NCBI GenBank assembly: GCA_937949945.1
Contig: CALFEQ010000153.1
Span: 1-64,000, forward strand
Length of the DNA stretch: 64,000 nt
Origin: an uncultured Myxococcales bacterium
GTDB lineage: Bacteria; Myxococcota_A; Polyangia; Polyangiales; Polyangiaceae
Reading direction: 5' to 3'
Shown: piece by piece, positions 1-7,134 of the stretch
How the letters are laid out: every line of letters starts with the position of its first letter
Position numbering within the stretch: the first letter of the stretch is position 1
The notes under the pieces: generated by a model
Databases searched by the model: none
Told to the model about the DNA's origin: nothing
What the model saw: the letters and a program-made list of their open reading frames with translations, nothing else
Made by a program: the position numbers and the translations under genes

Positions 1-60
1 GGCAGCGACAAGCCCGGCAGCGACAAGCCTGGCAGCGACAAGCCCGGCAGCGAGAAGCCG
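1..60 (+). repeat. 15-bp tandem repeat coding GSDKP linker
   Basis: Four near-identical 15-bp units encode Gly-Ser-Asp-Lys-Pro (the last is GSEKP). The array runs off the left edge, so the true copy number is unknown. It forms the linker in front of the GH5 domain; such in-frame arrays can change length by slippage. Confidence 0.85.
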
Positions 61-1065
61 AAGCCCGGTGGAGGTGACGATGGCAAACCCGAGCCGTTGC
101 CCGACGTGCCGATGCCATTTCGGGGCGTGAACCTCGCCGGCGCGGAGTTCGGTACGGCGATCCCGGGCAAGGAGGGCGTCGACTATCGATGGCCGACGGG
201 ATCGCACGTCGACTACTACATGTCGAAGGGCATGAACACCTTCCGGATCGGCTTCAAGTGGGAGCGCATGCAGCCGACCGCGAAGGGCGCGTTCACGGAG
301 TCGTACTTCGCGAAGCTCGACGCCGTCGTGAAGCACGCGACCTCGAAGGGCGCGAAGGTGATCCTCAACCCGCACAACTTCGCGCGCTACTACGACGAGC
401 CCGTGGGGAGCTCGAAGGTGCCCGAGGACGTCTTCGCGGATTTCTGGCGACGCCTCGCGGAGCGCTACGCGTCGAACCGGCACGTGATGTTCAACCTCGT
501 GAACGAGCCGCACACGATGCCGACGGAGCAGTGGGTGAGGGCGGCGAACGCGGCGATCGCGGCGATTCGCGCGGCAGGCGCCGACAACCTCATTCACGTC
601 CCGGGCAACGCGTGGACGGGCGCGCACAGTTGGACGAGCAATTGGTACGGCACGTCCAACGCGGTCGCGATGCTCGACATCAAGGACCCGAAGGACAACT
701 TCCTCTACGAGGTGCACCAGTACCTCGACAAGGACTCGAGCGGCAGCGGCGAGGACTGCGTGAGCGAGACGATCGGGAGCGAGCGCATCGCGAGCTTCGT
801 CGCGTGGCTCCGCAAGCACGGCAAGAAGGGCTTCGTCGGCGAGTTCGCCGGTGCGCGCAACGAGCGGTGCTACCGGGCCGTCGAGGACATGCTGAAGGCG
901 ATGATGAATGCGTCCGACGTCCTCGTCGGTTGGCTCTGGTGGGCCGGCGGCCCGGGCTGGGGAGAGTACAAGTTCACCCTCGAGCCGAAGGACGGCAAGG
1001 ACCGACCGCAGATGGGGATCCTGCGCCCGTTCCTCTTCGACCCCAGCGCGATGCCGACGCTGTGA
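1..1065 (+). CDS. GH5-family glycoside hydrolase (endoglucanase-like), 5' end missing
   Basis: The frame is open from base 1, so the start and any signal peptide lie outside the window; 354 residues are visible. Residues 1-32 are a hydrophilic linker with four GSDKP-type repeats, followed by a (beta/alpha)8-type catalytic domain. Family landmarks are visible: the acid/base Glu in FNLVNEPH (visible residue 169), the nucleophile Glu in GFVGEFAG (about 281), and EVHQYLD between them. GH5 enzymes cleave beta-1,4-glucans and related beta-glycans by a retaining mechanism; the exact substrate cannot be read here. The repeat linker suggests a secreted or surface-anchored modular enzyme with more domains upstream. 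The last strand ends normally (LVGWLWWAGGPGWG and then the C-terminus). Confidence 0.88.
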   Translation, partial: GSDKPGSDKPGSDKPGSEKPKPGGGDDGKPEPLPDVPMPFRGVNLAGAEFGTAIPGKEGVDYRWPTGSHVDYYMSKGMNTFRIGFKWERMQPTAKGAFTESYFAKLDAVVKHATSKGAKVILNPHNFARYYDEPVGSSKVPEDVFADFWRRLAERYASNRHVMFNLVNEPHTMPTEQWVRAANAAIAAIRAAGADNLIHVPGNAWTGAHSWTSNWYGTSNAVAMLDIKDPKDNFLYEVHQYLDKDSSGSGEDCVSETIGSERIASFVAWLRKHGKKGFVGEFAGARNERCYRAVEDMLKAMMNASDVLVGWLWWAGGPGWGEYKFTLEPKDGKDRPQMGILRPFLFDPSAMPTL

Positions 1066-1351
1066 CGCGCGCGCGCCTCGGCGTGCCTGCCTCGGCGTGA
1101 CGCGAAGGTGAGAGACAGGACGCATCGACGGCACGTTCCGCACCATCCCGCTCGGGACGGGCGCTCTCCGGACCTCCGGTTTTCCGGGGACGCCCGCCCG
1201 ACGTGCGACGTCGAGCGTCGAGGGTCGCCTTCACGGCATCGTGCTCGCAGAGCCAGTCGCGCGTCGCGTCGGCCCTCGTACGAGAGGCCGAGACGGAGGC
1301 TCGTGCCATCGGGCCGCGCACGACGCGAGCCGACGCACGAACGAGGCACGC
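1066..1351. other. Intergenic region, no gene seen
   Basis: 286 bases between the GH5 stop and the next start. A short imperfect direct repeat (GCCTCGGCGTG) occurs just after the GH5 stop. No convincing ORF, tRNA or clear terminator is visible; it probably holds the promoter of the downstream envelope operon. Confidence 0.5.
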
Positions 1352-1951
1352 ATGAAGAAGGCAGCATTCGCCCTCACCACGCTCGCCGCACTCGTAGCGG
1401 CTCCTGCCGCGCTCGCGCAGGAAGCACCGAACGACGAGACCTCGGAGACCGCAGGCGCACCGGCGTCCGCGCCGGCCGAGGCAGCGACGACCACGATCAC
1501 GGCCGCCGACACGGCGGCCGAGCCGCCGACGCCGGTCGCGCCCATGGCGCCGCCGCGCGCGCGGGAGACGATCGTCGCACACCAGAAGCTCCGTCCTCAT
1601 CGGCCGCTGCTCATCACGGGCACCACCATGCTCTTCGGCAGCTGGGCCGTGACGGCGGGCGCCACCGCCTTCGCTTCGTACCAGGGGCGCAACGCGGACG
1701 AGCGGCTGTACCTCCCCGTCGCCGGACCGTTCGTGCACCTCGCCGACACGACCGAGGGGACCCTGGACATGATCCTCATCGCGGGCAGCGGCATCGCTCA
1801 GGCCGTCGGCCTCGGGCTGACGGTGCTCGGCCTCGTCATCCCCGAGAAGATCCCTGCGGCGACGATCGAGGCGCTCGGGACGAAGGTGAACCTCACCGCG
1901 ACGTCGTTCGGCAGAGGCTCTGCCGGGTTCGGCGCCGTGGGGCAGTTCTGA
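1352..1951 (+). CDS. Exported membrane protein of unknown function
   Basis: 199 residues. I do not recognise a family. The chosen ATG begins MKKAAFALTT, a good signal peptide with probable cleavage after ALAQ (about residue 23); the longer in-frame extension upstream is Arg-rich and implausible. Residues 24-60 are Ala/Glu/Thr/Pro-rich, then there are two hydrophobic segments, about 80-105 and 130-158. The chain ends in phenylalanine, as envelope proteins often do. The next gene, a DUF4398 lipoprotein, starts 10 bases downstream after a GAGGA ribosome site, so this is probably the first gene of a three-gene envelope operon. Confidence 0.7.
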   Translation: MKKAAFALTTLAALVAAPAALAQEAPNDETSETAGAPASAPAEAATTTITAADTAAEPPTPVAPMAPPRARETIVAHQKLRPHRPLLITGTTMLFGSWAVTAGATAFASYQGRNADERLYLPVAGPFVHLADTTEGTLDMILIAGSGIAQAVGLGLTVLGLVIPEKIPAATIEALGTKVNLTATSFGRGSAGFGAVGQF

Positions 1952-1961
1952 GGAGGACGAG

Positions 1962-2351
1962 ATGAAGACCTGGGTGACGATTGCATGGGCGCCGGCCGCG
2001 GCGATCGCGCTCGCATGCGCGACCGCCGGCTGCGCGGCGACGCCGGTCCCCGCCGACAAGCTCGCGCGAACGCAGCAGGCCGTCGACCAAGCCGAGGCGA
2101 TGCGTGCGGACGCCGATCCTCGCGCGGCCGTCCATCTCAAGCTCGCCAAGGACCTGCTCGCAGAGGCACGGCGGCAGATGAAGAACGGCGACAACAAGAA
2201 GGCGGGCTTCTACCTCACGCGCGCGGAGGCGGACGCCGAGGCGGCGCTCCATCTCGCGCACGCGCGCGCGGCCAAGGCGGACGCGGAGAAGACGATCGAC
2301 GCGATCCGGCAGGCGAAGCAGATGATGCAGACGGGAGGAACGGGGTCATGA
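1962..2351 (+). CDS. DUF4398-domain lipoprotein
   Basis: 129 residues. The N-terminus is a lipoprotein signal with a lipobox ending ATAGC (Cys about 23). The rest is a charged helical region (VDQAEAMRADADPRAAVHLKLAKDL and beyond) typical of DUF4398 proteins, which usually sit next to or inside OmpA-family proteins in delta-proteobacteria-like genomes. No enzymatic motif is present; a structural periplasmic role is likely. Its stop overlaps the start of the next gene (ATGA), so the two are translationally coupled, and the next gene contains the same domain fused to OmpA. Confidence 0.78.
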   Translation: MKTWVTIAWAPAAAIALACATAGCAATPVPADKLARTQQAVDQAEAMRADADPRAAVHLKLAKDLLAEARRQMKNGDNKKAGFYLTRAEADAEAALHLAHARAAKADAEKTIDAIRQAKQMMQTGGTGS

Positions 2352-3286
2352 AGTCGAATCGGACGACGCTCGCCTTGGCTCTCGTGCTCGCGGCGCCCAT
2401 CGTCGGGTGTGGGGCGAGCCGCCCGCCGCAGCAGCTCCTCGACGCGCGCATGGCCTACCAGAAGGCGTCCACCGCGCCCGGTGCGTCGATCGTCGGCAGG
2501 GACATGTACGAGGCGCGGCAGGCGCTCGACGCGGCCGAGCAGGCCTACAGGAAGGAAGGCGCGAACGACGAGAAGACGAAGACGCTCGCGTACGTCGCGC
2601 ACCGCAAGGCGATCGCGGCGCAGGGCAAGGCCGAGACCGCCCACGCGCTCGAAGAGAAGCGCGCCGCGCTCGCGGAGTTCGAGCGCTTCCGCGAGAGCCA
2701 GGCCGCGATGGCGCGCCAGCAGCTCGATCGCGAGAAGGAGCGGGTCGAGATGGAGCGGCAGCGCGCGGAGAGCGAGCGCCGGGCGCGCGTCGCGGCCGAG
2801 CAGAAGGTCTACGACGCGCTGGCGCAGATCGAGGGCTTGAAGGTCTCGAAGTCGGAGCGGGGTTACGTGCTGACGTTGCCGGGGACGATCGCGTTCGGCA
2901 AGCGCGGTGAGCTCACGGCGGAGGGCAAGAAGCGCCTCGCCGAGATCGCGAAGGCCATCAAGGACGACCCTCGGGGCCTGACCATCGTGGGACACACGGA
3001 TTCCACCGGCAAGAAGGACGCGAACAAGCGGATCTCCGAGCAGCGGGCGAACGCCGTCCGCGACTTCCTCGTCGCCGAGGGCGTCGACGAGGCGCGCATC
3101 AAGACGATCGGGATGGGGAGCGAGCAGCCGATCGCCGACAACGCCAAGCCGGAGGGCCGCGCGCTGAACCGGCGCGTGGAGATCATCGTCGAGGCGAGGT
3201 CGCCCGAGGCCGAGCCGCCTGCGTCCGACGGTTCTCCGAGCCCGAACCGACACCGAACGGATGGACAGGATCAGCTGCCGCCGTAA
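2348..3286 (+). CDS. DUF4398-OmpA family peptidoglycan-binding lipoprotein
   Basis: 312 residues. The start overlaps the upstream stop (ATGA). A lipoprotein signal ends at APIVGC. A DUF4398-like helical region (about 25-110) is followed by a long Glu/Arg-rich coiled coil (about 110-160) and a C-terminal OmpA/MotB-type domain (about 175-290) with the familiar VGHTDSTGKKDANKRISEQRA and NRRVEI segments. OmpA-like domains bind peptidoglycan non-covalently, so the protein probably tethers the outer membrane to the wall. It closes the operon that starts with the small exported protein. About 60 bases downstream begins a Ser/Thr kinase gene. Confidence 0.88.
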   Translation: MKSNRTTLALALVLAAPIVGCGASRPPQQLLDARMAYQKASTAPGASIVGRDMYEARQALDAAEQAYRKEGANDEKTKTLAYVAHRKAIAAQGKAETAHALEEKRAALAEFERFRESQAAMARQQLDREKERVEMERQRAESERRARVAAEQKVYDALAQIEGLKVSKSERGYVLTLPGTIAFGKRGELTAEGKKRLAEIAKAIKDDPRGLTIVGHTDSTGKKDANKRISEQRANAVRDFLVAEGVDEARIKTIGMGSEQPIADNAKPEGRALNRRVEIIVEARSPEAEPPASDGSPSPNRHRTDGQDQLPP

Positions 3287-3346
3287 GACGACGTAAGACG
3301 ATGTGCCCTTGGCCGTCGTTCGCGCGAGCGCGGTAGACTCGGGGGA

Positions 3347-4903
3347 GTGGTTGGTGGTGGTGGGGCGAGCCTCGTCGGGACGACGGTCGGTCGCTTCCGC
3401 GTCGATCGTCTGATCGGCCGCGGCGGGATGGGCGCCGTCTACGCCGCGTTCGACGAGAGGCTCGAGCGCGACGTCGCTCTCAAGGTCCTGAACGACGAGG
3501 GCGACGCGACGATCCAGAAGAAGCGCCTCATGCGCGAGGCGCGGCTCGCTGCGAAGCTCCAACACCCCAACATCGCGACGGTCTACGAGGTGGACGAGCT
3601 CGACGGGCGGCTCCTCATCGTCATGGAGCTGCTCGAGGGCATGTCCCTCCGCAAGGTCCTGTCGCGGAGAAAGAAGCTCCCGCTCGAGGAGGCGGTCTCG
3701 ATCGCCCGCGACGTGGCACGCGCGCTCGGACGCGCCCACGCCGCGGGCGTCATCCATCGAGACATCAAGCCCGAGAACGTGTTCGTCACGACCCCGTCGC
3801 CCGACGTCACTCTGGCGAAAGTGCTCGACTTCGGGCTCGCTCGCCAGCACACGTCGATGCCGGGCATCGGCCCTTCCACCGAGACCACGAACACGACGTC
3901 GGCCGGAGAGATGTGGGGCACGCCCGGCTACGTCAGCCCCGAGCAGGCCCACGGGCACCCGCTCGACGTCCGGACGGACATCTTCTCCTTCGGCGTCGTC
4001 CTCTACGAGATGCTCGCGGGGACCCGGCCGTTCAAGGGCGAGAGCGCCGTGGCGACGCTCCTCGCGACCATCAAGGACCCGGCCCAGCCGCTCCGCGAGC
4101 TCGTCAGCGACGTCCCGCCGGCGCTCGAGGAGATCGTGAAGCGCTGCCTCGAGAAGGATCGCGAGGCGCGATTCGCCGACGGTAACGAGCTCAGCGCGGC
4201 GCTCGAGGCTTGGGTGCGCGGGACGGCGGTCTCGACCAGGATGACGAACGCGGTCGGATCGAGCCCGAGCCTGCCCATCATCCAGATGGACGCGCCGGGG
4301 CCGAGCGTGACTCTCTCCGCCGACGAGGCCCCGACGACGGGAGGCTCGGCCGCCGTCGAGCTGACCATGCAGGACCCGGAGGCGGTCCCGCTCGAGCAGC
4401 AGCGCATCGATCACATGAAGATCGTCGCTGCGATCGGCGGCGGTGTCGCTTTCGCGCTCGTCCTCGTGACCATCGGCGCAGCGCTCGTCTCCTCGCCGGA
4501 GCGCGACTCGGCTGCGACGGCCGCGAGCGAGCGCTCCGTCGCGTCCGCCCCCGTCGTCGCGTCGGCGAGGCCGGAAGCTCCGGCCGACGAGAGCGTCGCG
4601 GCGAGCGAGCCCGCCGCGACTGCGGCGAATCTCGAGGCTCCGCCGAAGGAGGGCGCGCCCGAAAAGGGCGCAGACGAAGAGCCGGCGACGTCCTCCACGG
4701 AGGACGACTCCTTGGACACGATCGAGGTGTTGTCCGCCGACGAGGAGGTTCCGCCCTCGACCGCGGCATCTGCTCGCGTAGCGCGCCCGGCCGCGCCGGC
4801 CACCGCACCGGCCGGATCCTCGCGGAAGAAGAAGCCGGCGGATTGCGCCGTTCCGTTCACCTGGGACAAGGGCGTCAAGATCCCGAAGCTCCATTGCCTC
4901 TGA
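3347..4903 (+). CDS. Membrane Ser/Thr protein kinase
   Basis: 518 residues from a GTG start. The Hanks-type kinase domain (about 16-290) is intact: Gly loop GRGGMG at 24-29, ATP Lys46 in VALKVL, HRDIKPEN with catalytic Asp139, DFG 161-163, and GTPGYVSPEQ. A single transmembrane helix lies at about 359-382, followed by an Ala/Pro/Glu-rich extracytoplasmic tail. The tail ends in a Cys-containing motif, C-x3-FTWDxxGxKxxKxxCL, that recurs at the end of many Polyangiales kinases. It should be an active signalling kinase; its substrates are unknown. It stands alone on the strand after the OmpA operon. Confidence 0.92.
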   Translation: MVGGGGASLVGTTVGRFRVDRLIGRGGMGAVYAAFDERLERDVALKVLNDEGDATIQKKRLMREARLAAKLQHPNIATVYEVDELDGRLLIVMELLEGMSLRKVLSRRKKLPLEEAVSIARDVARALGRAHAAGVIHRDIKPENVFVTTPSPDVTLAKVLDFGLARQHTSMPGIGPSTETTNTTSAGEMWGTPGYVSPEQAHGHPLDVRTDIFSFGVVLYEMLAGTRPFKGESAVATLLATIKDPAQPLRELVSDVPPALEEIVKRCLEKDREARFADGNELSAALEAWVRGTAVSTRMTNAVGSSPSLPIIQMDAPGPSVTLSADEAPTTGGSAAVELTMQDPEAVPLEQQRIDHMKIVAAIGGGVAFALVLVTIGAALVSSPERDSAATAASERSVASAPVVASARPEAPADESVAASEPAATAANLEAPPKEGAPEKGADEEPATSSTEDDSLDTIEVLSADEEVPPSTAASARVARPAAPATAPAGSSRKKKPADCAVPFTWDKGVKIPKLHCL

Positions 4904-4904
4904 C

Positions 4905-4928
4905 GCGAGGCGGTTCGGGCCGCTTCGC
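4905..4928 (+). terminator. Hairpin after the kinase gene
   Basis: A 9-bp stem with one mismatch and a TTCGGG loop starts immediately after the kinase stop. No T-tract follows, so it may be a weak or Rho-assisted terminator, or a 3' stability hairpin. Confidence 0.4.
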
Positions 4929-5007
4929 GCTCCGACCTCGGGTATGATTCGACCCCGGACGGTCGCTTGGGGGTCTTCTCATCGACTCGGAAACTCGGAC
5001 GCGGTTC

Positions 5008-5727
5008 TTGGTCTTCGGCGCGGTCTCCTGGTCGCTCGCCGGGTGCTTCGCTCTGTTCGGTCTGGACGGGTACGGCCCGCCGGCCGACGAGCCGGACGAC
5101 GCCGGATCCTCGCCCGTCGACGCACCGGCCGTCGAGGACGTGACGCACGACGGCAAGGTCGTCTTCGTGACGAGCGTTCCTTTCGCCGGCGAGATCGGCT
5201 CGGTCGCGGCCGCGGACTGGCGGTGCCAGATGCTCGCGATGGACGCCGGTTTGACAGGCACGTTCAGGGCCTGGCTCAGCGACCCCGAGTCGTCACCCGC
5301 GACGCGCTTCACGAAACCCGACGACGACGACGACGATGACGTCGACGCGGGCGAAGAAGCGCTCGTCACGCCCGACCGACGTCGGATCATCGCGCCCGGC
5401 ATCTCCGCGCTGACCTCGGGGCTCGTCTCGCCGATCGACATGACGGAGCGAGGCACGACGCTCCCCGAAGGCACGTTCACGTTCCGCACGGAAGCGGACG
5501 GACGGCGGACGTGCGTCGTCTCCGGCACGATGGTGTGGACGAACACGGACCCGGCGGGCTTGCGCGCGAGCTCGTCGGACTGCTCGGCGTGGAGCACGAG
5601 CGCGAGCTCCGTGACGGGGTACGTGGGCGTCATCCCGCCGGCGGAGGCGGCCCCGTCGGACACCTGGACGGCCGCGTGCGCGCAGCCCTGTTCGGCGGAG
5701 GCACATCTCTACTGCTTCGAGCAGTGA
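5008..5727 (+). CDS. Lipoprotein with Cys-rich DUF1554-like domain
   Basis: About 239 residues from the only usual start codon in frame, TTG at 5008; an in-frame stop at 4945 limits upstream extension. The lipobox is clear (SLAGC), but starting at TTG leaves no positive n-region. An Arg-containing stretch just upstream suggests translation may begin earlier at a rare codon. The mature part has an Asp-rich spacer (DDDDDDDVDAGEE) and a globular domain with WRCQ, FRAWLSD and a closing YCFEQ. These resemble the DUF1554/C-type-lectin-like lipoproteins of Leptospira and myxobacteria, but I assign that only tentatively. Probably surface-exposed; function unknown. Confidence 0.6.
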   Translation: MVFGAVSWSLAGCFALFGLDGYGPPADEPDDAGSSPVDAPAVEDVTHDGKVVFVTSVPFAGEIGSVAAADWRCQMLAMDAGLTGTFRAWLSDPESSPATRFTKPDDDDDDDVDAGEEALVTPDRRRIIAPGISALTSGLVSPIDMTERGTTLPEGTFTFRTEADGRRTCVVSGTMVWTNTDPAGLRASSSDCSAWSTSASSVTGYVGVIPPAEAAPSDTWTAACAQPCSAEAHLYCFEQ

Positions 5728-5750
5728 GCCTTCGGGTATGCTTCGGCGTG

Positions 5751-6554
5751 ATGACCGCCCGTGCAGCGGCGCTCGGTTTCGTGATCGTGATGGCGAGCGG
5801 GACGATTGCGACCCGAGCGGCCGCAGACGAGACGCGCGAGTGCGCGGCGGCCTACGAACGGACCCAGCGCCTGCAACTGAGGTCGGAGCTCGTCTCGGCG
5901 CTCGAGGCGGCCGAGCGGTGCGCGCGGCCGACCTGCCCCGACCTGCTCAAGAACGAGTGCGCGGTCTGGAGCAAGGAGATCCGGGCCAAGCTTCCGCAGC
6001 TCGTCGTCCATGTCCGAGACAGCGACGGATGCGACCGCACCGACGCCAAGATCGAGGTCTCCGGCGGGTGGCGGAAGGAGGGGAACGCGCTCTTGCTCGA
6101 CCCCGGCAAGCGCACCATCGTGGTGAGCGATCCGGCGAGCTCGCAGTCGAGGACGCAGACCATCGATTTCGCCCGCGGCGAGCGTAGGGAGATCGACGTC
6201 GATTTCGCTCCTCCGGAGGGGGCCGTGTGCGCGACGAAGCGCTCGAAGCGTGTTTCGACGCTGACGCTCGTGCTCGGAGGCGTCGGGGGAGGGCTCCTCC
6301 TCGCCGGCGCGACGCTCGGAGGGATCGGGGCGATGAAGCGGAGCGACCTCGACGAGTGCAAGCCGAACTGCTCGCAGGAGCGCATCGACGGCGTGCGGCC
6401 GTTCTTCGTCGCGGGTGACGTGATCGCCGGGTTCGGCGTGCTCGCCCTCGGTGCGGCGGCGATCACGTTCTTCGCGAGCACCGACACGAAGGCGGAGACC
6501 GCGGCGCGCTCACGGCTCTTGGTCGGCCCCGGCGGAATCGGGGCGACGTTCTGA
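5751..6554 (+). CDS. Exported PEGA-like membrane protein
   Basis: 267 residues; ATG at 5751 (an in-frame GTG at 5748 is an alternative). A signal peptide is followed by a short Cys-containing helical region, a small beta-rich domain reminiscent of PEGA domains (VVHVRDSDGC through LLDPGKRTIVVSD) and, near the C-terminus, two hydrophobic segments. The segment CKPNCSQERIDGVRPFFVAGDV between them is a pattern I associate with myxobacterial membrane proteins near kinases. No catalytic motif. The stop codon abuts the stop of the convergent TerB-like gene, forming TGATCA with no spacer. Confidence 0.65.
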   Translation: MTARAAALGFVIVMASGTIATRAAADETRECAAAYERTQRLQLRSELVSALEAAERCARPTCPDLLKNECAVWSKEIRAKLPQLVVHVRDSDGCDRTDAKIEVSGGWRKEGNALLLDPGKRTIVVSDPASSQSRTQTIDFARGERREIDVDFAPPEGAVCATKRSKRVSTLTLVLGGVGGGLLLAGATLGGIGAMKRSDLDECKPNCSQERIDGVRPFFVAGDVIAGFGVLALGAAAITFFASTDTKAETAARSRLLVGPGGIGATF

Positions 6555-7028
6555 TCAACCCCCGCCCGTGAGCGTCGTCGCGCGCTTCACGATGTCACGG
6601 ATCTTGTCGTTGCCGATGCCGGCGCTCTTGCCGATGGTCTTGAGCAGCTCGGCCTCGGACTTGTCGACGCCCTTGGTCGCGCGCGCGACGAGCGCGGCGA
6701 CGAAGATCCCGGCCTCGACCTGACCGAGCTCCTCGAGGGTCTCGCCGACCTTCGCGGCTCGCGCTTCGACGCCTTCCTCGTCCGCGAGCTTCTTGCACTC
6801 GTCGATGAGCGCCTCGCTCTCCCACTCGATGACGAGCCCTTGGCTCAGGAGCTCGACCGCCTTGATCAGGACCTCACGCTCGGTCTCGTCCACGCCCCCA
6901 TCCGCGCGAGCCGTGAGGTAGCCGGCCTCGATCGCGGCCCGAAAGAGCTCGTTCTGACGTGGAACCTTGAGCTCTTCGCGGATCTTTTCGGCGTGCTCCT
7001 CGAGCGAGAGTTTCTTGGCCTTGCTCAT
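6555..7028 (-). CDS. TerB-like tellurite-resistance domain protein
   Basis: 157 residues, starting MSKAKKLSLEEHAEK. The protein is almost entirely helical and acidic. The central part (about 28-150), with FRAAIEAGYLTARADGGVDE and VDKSEAELLKTIG, matches the two Asp-containing helical repeats of the TerB/DjlA-like fold, which binds divalent metal. No transmembrane segment. TerB-like proteins are cytosolic and occur in tellurite or stress-response contexts, but a lone gene such as this one does not prove tellurite resistance. It is divergent from the SUMF1 gene and directly abuts its convergent neighbour. Confidence 0.72.
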   Translation of the reverse strand: MSKAKKLSLEEHAEKIREELKVPRQNELFRAAIEAGYLTARADGGVDETEREVLIKAVELLSQGLVIEWESEALIDECKKLADEEGVEARAAKVGETLEELGQVEAGIFVAALVARATKGVDKSEAELLKTIGKSAGIGNDKIRDIVKRATTLTGGG

Positions 7029-7134
7029 GCGCGCAGCATAGACCGCTTCCGGATGCGTCCATAGGGTCGTCGGCCGCCCCGTCGCGCTTCGCCGGTGTGC
7101 ACGCGCGCTCTGCACGCGCTGTTATAAAGGGTCG

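Noticed and set aside
2210..4894. An 894-codon minus-strand open frame across the OmpA and kinase genes
   Set aside because: Antisense to two clear genes, Arg-rich, with no recognisable domain.
7118..7134. TATAAAG as a -10 element
   Set aside because: It lies only about 10 bases before the SUMF1-gene ATG, leaving too little leader.
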